Positions 60,329-64,000 of a stretch of DNA of 64,000 nt are shown here, one piece after another. Where the stretch lies: contig NJBN01000009.1 in the NCBI GenBank assembly GCA_005223185.1, positions 73,451-137,450 of the forward strand, given 5' to 3'. A program made the position numbers and the translations under genes. Within the stretch, counting starts at the first letter, position 1. Each line of letters starts with the position of its first letter. Under the pieces are notes generated by a model. That model ran no database searches. It was not told the DNA's origin and worked only from the letters and a program-made list of their open reading frames with translations. The DNA comes from a candidate division LCP-89 bacterium B3_LCP (GTDB taxonomy: Bacteria > Electryoneota > B3-LCP).

Positions 60329-61807
60329 ATGCAGCGTTTTGCAAAAATACTGATTATAGTCGGAGGAATCTTTCTGATTGGAGGACTCCTGATGCCGATC
60401 CTCGCTTTTGATCCGATTAAATTACAGGGTGTTTTAACCTCTGACGGACACTTTGATTCAATAGCTTATTTTGTTTTCAGTGAGCTTCAAAATGGCTTGA
60501 TTTTAGCTGGAATCACTCTCATAATTCTGGCGATTCTTTTTCTCCTCTGCCAACGGGAAATAATAAAACTATTCAGTTGGCCACAGCTCTACTTTCTATT
60601 GTTGGTACTTGCCATACAGTTCATACTTGGACTTATATATATCACCGCAGCTTCCTATATTCCTGACGGTGATTATGACTGGTACCATAGGCAAGCGTCC
60701 AATATTTCTAAGGGTTTAGGCGTTATTACTATTTTGGGCGAACCAACAGCATTCTGGGGTGTCGGTTATCCACTCTTATTATCCATATTCTATAAAATAT
60801 TCGGGGCTGATCCTTTTGTAGCTAAGGTTCTTAACTTATTTCTATTCGGTGGAATTACTCTGTTCTCTTTTCTGGTGGCGGAAAAACTCTTTGGAGGGCA
60901 TCTCGCACGTCGAGCCACCCTTATTATGGCTTTTTTACCATCGGCGATATTTTATGCAATCACTCCGACATCTGAAGCACCTCTTACGTTATGCACAATC
61001 ATCATTCTCTATCTGACTCTGAGAAAATCCTCAATAATCAATTCATTACTAATAGGTATTTTATTAGGGTATGCAAATCTGGTCCGTGCTGTTTTAATAT
61101 TTTTCCCAGTTATCATAGGAATTTTCGTGTACCTGAGAGATGGAAAATTGAAACCAGCTCTGCTTCATATCCTGTTGATTTTTACCGTCGCCGAAGTTGT
61201 TATGCTTCCCTGGCAGGTCCGAAACTATAAAGTCTTTGACAGCTTCGTCTTATCATCGACTAATTCCGGATATAACGTCTATATGGGGAATAATCCTGGA
61301 GCAACTGGTGGGGTCAATCCACCAGGGCGGTACATCTCATCCGAGGATCGGTTGAAAATGACGTCAATGAACGAAGTAGAGAGAGATAAATATTTCTACA
61401 AAATGGGCATACAATACATGCTATCGAATCCAGGGCATGTGCTTATCCTTTCGCTAAAGAAAGTTATTCATTTGTTTATCAAGGACAGCAAATGTGTGAC
61501 ATACGCATTTAACGAGCAATTCGAACAGTTCAATCCCGCGATTCTAATGAGTCTTCTTCTGATAACTGAAGGCTACTATTATTCATTGGGAATAGCTTTC
61601 TTAATCGGGTTCTTCTTTTTAATGAAATATAAGAGTATTCGTGAAAGAATTTGGATCATAATCGGTACAATTCTGTATTTCATACTTATATATTTACCTT
61701 TTACAGCCGAAGGCCGCTATCACATGCCCTTATTGCCTCTATTTGCTATAGTGGCTTGCTTACCAAAATTTATTGATAAACAAAATGAAGTGAAGCAAAT
61801 TGCATGA
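60329..61807 (+). CDS. GT39/PMT-type membrane glycosyltransferase
   Basis: This 492-residue integral membrane protein has about eleven membrane helices. The first periplasmic loop carries a conserved acidic position (DGDYDWYHRQASNISKGLG) and GVGYPLLLSIFYKIFG, the typical order of ArnT/PMT_2 glycosyltransferases, which use a polyprenyl-phosphate sugar donor. A loop with GNNPGATGGVNPPGRYIS follows. The acceptor is unknown. The two following genes encode sugar-nucleotide enzymes, consistent with surface polysaccharide or protein glycosylation. The N-terminal 110 residues include two extra helices not typical of every member. Confidence 0.8.
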   Translation: MQRFAKILIIVGGIFLIGGLLMPILAFDPIKLQGVLTSDGHFDSIAYFVFSELQNGLILAGITLIILAILFLLCQREIIKLFSWPQLYFLLLVLAIQFILGLIYITAASYIPDGDYDWYHRQASNISKGLGVITILGEPTAFWGVGYPLLLSIFYKIFGADPFVAKVLNLFLFGGITLFSFLVAEKLFGGHLARRATLIMAFLPSAIFYAITPTSEAPLTLCTIIILYLTLRKSSIINSLLIGILLGYANLVRAVLIFFPVIIGIFVYLRDGKLKPALLHILLIFTVAEVVMLPWQVRNYKVFDSFVLSSTNSGYNVYMGNNPGATGGVNPPGRYISSEDRLKMTSMNEVERDKYFYKMGIQYMLSNPGHVLILSLKKVIHLFIKDSKCVTYAFNEQFEQFNPAILMSLLLITEGYYYSLGIAFLIGFFFLMKYKSIRERIWIIIGTILYFILIYLPFTAEGRYHMPLLPLFAIVACLPKFIDKQNEVKQIA

Positions 61808-61847
61808 ATAATATCGGATCAAAAAGACTAAATATGGGGGTAACGCA

Positions 61848-62777
61848 ATGAGAAACATTCTTGTTACGGGGGGAGCAGGATATATCGGATCGGTTCTGGT
61901 TCCCTTACTGCTGAATCGCGGTTACAACGTTCGCGTTCTGGATAACCTGATGTACGGCGGCAGAGCACTGCTGCCCTGCTTCGCCCACAAAGAGTTCGAA
62001 TTCATGCGCGGGGACGTGCGCAAGATCGAAGACTTGCGGACTGCAATCGAAGGCATGGACGCCATTTACCACCTGGCTGCTATCGTGGGTTTTCCAGCCT
62101 GTAAGAAATTTCCCAAGCTGGCAGAAGAAGTCAACCAGGAATCAACCATCCTCCTGGAAGGTTTGCGGCATGATCGACCCATGTTTTACGCCTCCACCGG
62201 TTCCAATTATGGCGCTATTGTCGGTGACGTCTGTACGGAAGAAACACCGCTTAATCCGCTGACCATTTATGGAACTACGAAGACAGAAGCAGAGAAATAC
62301 TTATTGAACCGCGGCAATGTTGTTGCTTACAGGTATGCTACTGCATTCGGGGTAGCTCCACGCCTGCGTTTAGATCTCCTCATCAACGATTTCGCTTATC
62401 AAGCAGTAAAAAACCGCAACCTGATCATTTATGAGAAAACCTTCAAACGCACGTTTATCCATGTCAGGGATATTGCCAAATCGCTGGTTTACGCGCTGGA
62501 GAACTTCAACACCATGCGCGATGAAGTGTACAACGTCGGTTCCAACGACATGAACTTCTCCAAAGAAGACGTCGCTCTTATGATTAAGAGGCGGATTGAA
62601 TACTATCTCCACTTCGCGGAAATTGGCAAGGATGAAGATCAGCGCAATTATGAAGTGACGTATGAGAAGATCAATAAAGCAGGATTCCAAACCACTATCA
62701 GTATTGATGAAGGCATTGATGAACTGTTGAAAGTGATGGACGTCATCGATGTTGTCAATGAATACAGTAACGTTTAG
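61848..62777 (+). CDS. NAD-dependent sugar-nucleotide epimerase/dehydratase
   Basis: This 309-residue extended short-chain dehydrogenase has the Rossmann motif TGGAGYIGSVLVPLLL, LDNLMYGG, the Tyr-x-x-x-Lys in IYGTTKTEAEKYL with the Ser/Thr before it in FYASTGSNYG, and RTFIHVRDIAKSLVYAL. It resembles NAD-dependent epimerase/dehydratase proteins of the UDP-glucose 4-epimerase or dTDP-glucose type; the precise substrate cannot be read. A short AT-rich gap of 40 bases separates it from the glycosyltransferase gene and 8 bases from the next. Confidence 0.9.
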   Translation: MRNILVTGGAGYIGSVLVPLLLNRGYNVRVLDNLMYGGRALLPCFAHKEFEFMRGDVRKIEDLRTAIEGMDAIYHLAAIVGFPACKKFPKLAEEVNQESTILLEGLRHDRPMFYASTGSNYGAIVGDVCTEETPLNPLTIYGTTKTEAEKYLLNRGNVVAYRYATAFGVAPRLRLDLLINDFAYQAVKNRNLIIYEKTFKRTFIHVRDIAKSLVYALENFNTMRDEVYNVGSNDMNFSKEDVALMIKRRIEYYLHFAEIGKDEDQRNYEVTYEKINKAGFQTTISIDEGIDELLKVMDVIDVVNEYSNV

Positions 62778-62785
62778 AGGGAAAC

Positions 62786-63739
62786 ATGTCCTTTTGGCGG
62801 GATAAACGCGTGGTAGTTACCGGCGGAGCAGGCTTCGTCGGCAGCCACGTTGTGGATATTTTAAAGCAAAACGGCGCTGAAGTTTTCGTACCCAGGAAAC
62901 GCGATTTCGACTTGATGAAACTGGAAGATGGGTTAAGGTGCTTTTTGGATGCGAAACCGGATATGGTCATTCATGGAGCCGCATATTACGGTGGCATCTG
63001 GATCAACCAGGTTCATCCGGGGAAAATTTACTACGAAAACTTAATAATGGGCGCCAATGTCATCGAAGCCTGCCGCTTGGCAGGTATTGAGAAATTCGTT
63101 GGAGTGGGCACTGCCTGTTCCTATCCGGGCTACTTGGAAGGCAACCTATCTGAAGAGAACCTCTGGGATGGACCACTTCATGACAGCGTCCGCAACTATG
63201 GTCTCACCAAGAAGATGATGCAGGTGCAGTGCTGGGCATATAAAAAGCAGTATGATTTCAACGGCACTCATTTGATCCTGACGAATCTCTATGGTCCTCT
63301 GGATTCCTACAACGAACAACGCTCGCACGTCGTCGCTGCATTGATACGCAAGTTCGTTGAGGCGACTTTAGAAGATAAGCTTGAGGTGGAAGTTTGGGGC
63401 ACTGGCAAACCGGTCAGGGAATTCCTGTTCGTTGAAGATTGCGCTGAAGCAATCGTACGCGCCGCTGAGATATACAATGACGTTGAACCTCTAAACATCG
63501 GCACCGGCATCGGTACCAGCATCAGGGAATTGGTTGAATTAGTACAGGATATAAGCGGCTTCAGAGGTGAACTGCACTGGAACACGGACAAACCTGACGG
63601 ACAGATGGTGAAGATCCTAAATGTGAATAAAATGCAGGGCACACTCAACTGGAAACCACCCACAGACTTACGAACCGGTCTGGAGAAGACCATTAAATGG
63701 TACAGGGAGAACAAACAGGAAGCTGACGCAAGATTCTGA
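62786..63739 (+). CDS. GDP-L-fucose-synthase-like epimerase/reductase
   Basis: This 317-residue extended short-chain dehydrogenase has TGGAGFVGSHVVDILKQNG, the Ser-Tyr-Lys set in GTACSYPGYLEG and NYGLTKKMMQVQCWAY, and EQRSHVVAALIRKFVEA with WGTGKPVREFLFVEDCAEA, which are signature segments of GDP-4-keto-6-deoxymannose 3,5-epimerase-4-reductase (WcaG/FCL). No GDP-mannose dehydratase is in the window. It begins eight bases after the previous epimerase, with a GAGGGAAAC-type site before the ATG. A terminator follows. Confidence 0.9.
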   Translation: MSFWRDKRVVVTGGAGFVGSHVVDILKQNGAEVFVPRKRDFDLMKLEDGLRCFLDAKPDMVIHGAAYYGGIWINQVHPGKIYYENLIMGANVIEACRLAGIEKFVGVGTACSYPGYLEGNLSEENLWDGPLHDSVRNYGLTKKMMQVQCWAYKKQYDFNGTHLILTNLYGPLDSYNEQRSHVVAALIRKFVEATLEDKLEVEVWGTGKPVREFLFVEDCAEAIVRAAEIYNDVEPLNIGTGIGTSIRELVELVQDISGFRGELHWNTDKPDGQMVKILNVNKMQGTLNWKPPTDLRTGLEKTIKWYRENKQEADARF

Positions 63740-63760
63740 GTTGGAATCTGCATAACATTA

Positions 63761-63786
63761 ACCGGGTGCGATGCCCGGTTTTTTTA
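63761..63786 (+). terminator. Terminator after the epimerase pair
   Basis: A stem ACCGGG(T)/(G)CCCGGT with a short loop is followed by seven T, about 20 bases after the stop. The last 210 bases of the window hold no recognisable gene. Confidence 0.85.
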
Positions 63787-64000
63787 TTAGCAATAAGTCT
63801 GTTTAACGAAAAACGGCTTTGTTTTCACCATAATTTTATGTAATTTGAGACCGTCTTCAAGTGTCATTCCTGCGTACGAGTCTGTCCGAGAATATTTATT
63901 ACCGGACATAACATAATCTCTTTGGAGATACGAATACTAAGATAGCGTGGATCAGCAATTCAATTGTTCTTTGAAAATCTGCTAATCTGATCCCATGCGG

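Overview
This window looks like a chromosomal segment of an uncultured bacterium of the FCB superphylum (relatives of Marinimicrobia, KSB1, Zixibacteria or Cloacimonadota). The main evidence is a type IX secretion system (T9SS) signature. Four secreted proteins end in a type A C-terminal sorting domain (a PNPFNP-type strand, then SSGVY/ASGIY, then a final VLVK, LLK or FLK), a decayed copy of the same domain is present, and a PorX-type response regulator with a PglZ domain is encoded here. Mpl ligase indicates meso-diaminopimelate peptidoglycan recycling, so a Gram-negative envelope. The phylum cannot be fixed from the sequence alone.

Layout. 1-4.4 kb: a two-component system (membrane sensor, PAS kinase, NtrC-type activator) with small downstream genes. 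4.5-12 kb, minus strand: a T9SS gene relic, tRNA-Lys(CTT), the AddAB helicase-nuclease pair, a zinc-ribbon protein and a degenerate GGDEF protein. 12.2-16.7 kb: secD-secF-purA-tRNA-Lys(TTT). 16.8-20 kb: a secreted papain-like protease with beta-helix repeats. 20.3-29.2 kb: tRNA-Leu(CAG), an XPD/DinG-like helicase with a nuclease domain, a PfkB kinase, an M1 peptidase fused to a probable outer-membrane barrel, mpl, a zinc-ribbon protein and a selenocysteine tRNA. 29.4-33.9 kb, minus strand: an operon of a DUF2520 dehydrogenase, porX, tsaE, tsaB and cdaA. 34-36.7 kb: a secreted subtilisin. 37-49 kb, plus strand: mltG, pcrA, nadC, a multi-domain sensor kinase with its response regulator, a GH57 glucan branching enzyme, a GalT-like enzyme, a thiamine-binding protein and a CoA-disulfide-reductase-like flavoprotein. 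49-52.6 kb, minus strand: a membrane zinc-ribbon protein and a redox cluster (old-yellow-enzyme/FadH-type reductase, ferredoxin, small Cys-rich protein). 52.9-56.8 kb: two related T9SS-secreted proteins. 56.9-60.3 kb: two bacterial microcompartment (BMC) shell proteins transcribed divergently from a split methylmalonyl-CoA mutase. 60.3-63.7 kb: a GT39-type glycosyltransferase and two sugar-nucleotide epimerases.

Three connections stand out. T9SS cargo occurs together with PorX, whose operon also carries a c-di-AMP synthase. BMC shell genes, one with an unusual C-terminal SAP/Rho-N-like tail, share a divergent promoter region with a B12-dependent mutase. selC shows that the organism probably makes selenoproteins, although none is recognisable here. 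About ten promoter-like elements share TTGACW/TTGMTY, a 17-bp spacer and TATATT or TAAATT-like boxes. Several intergenic stretches hold palindromes with a TTTA or TAAA loop.
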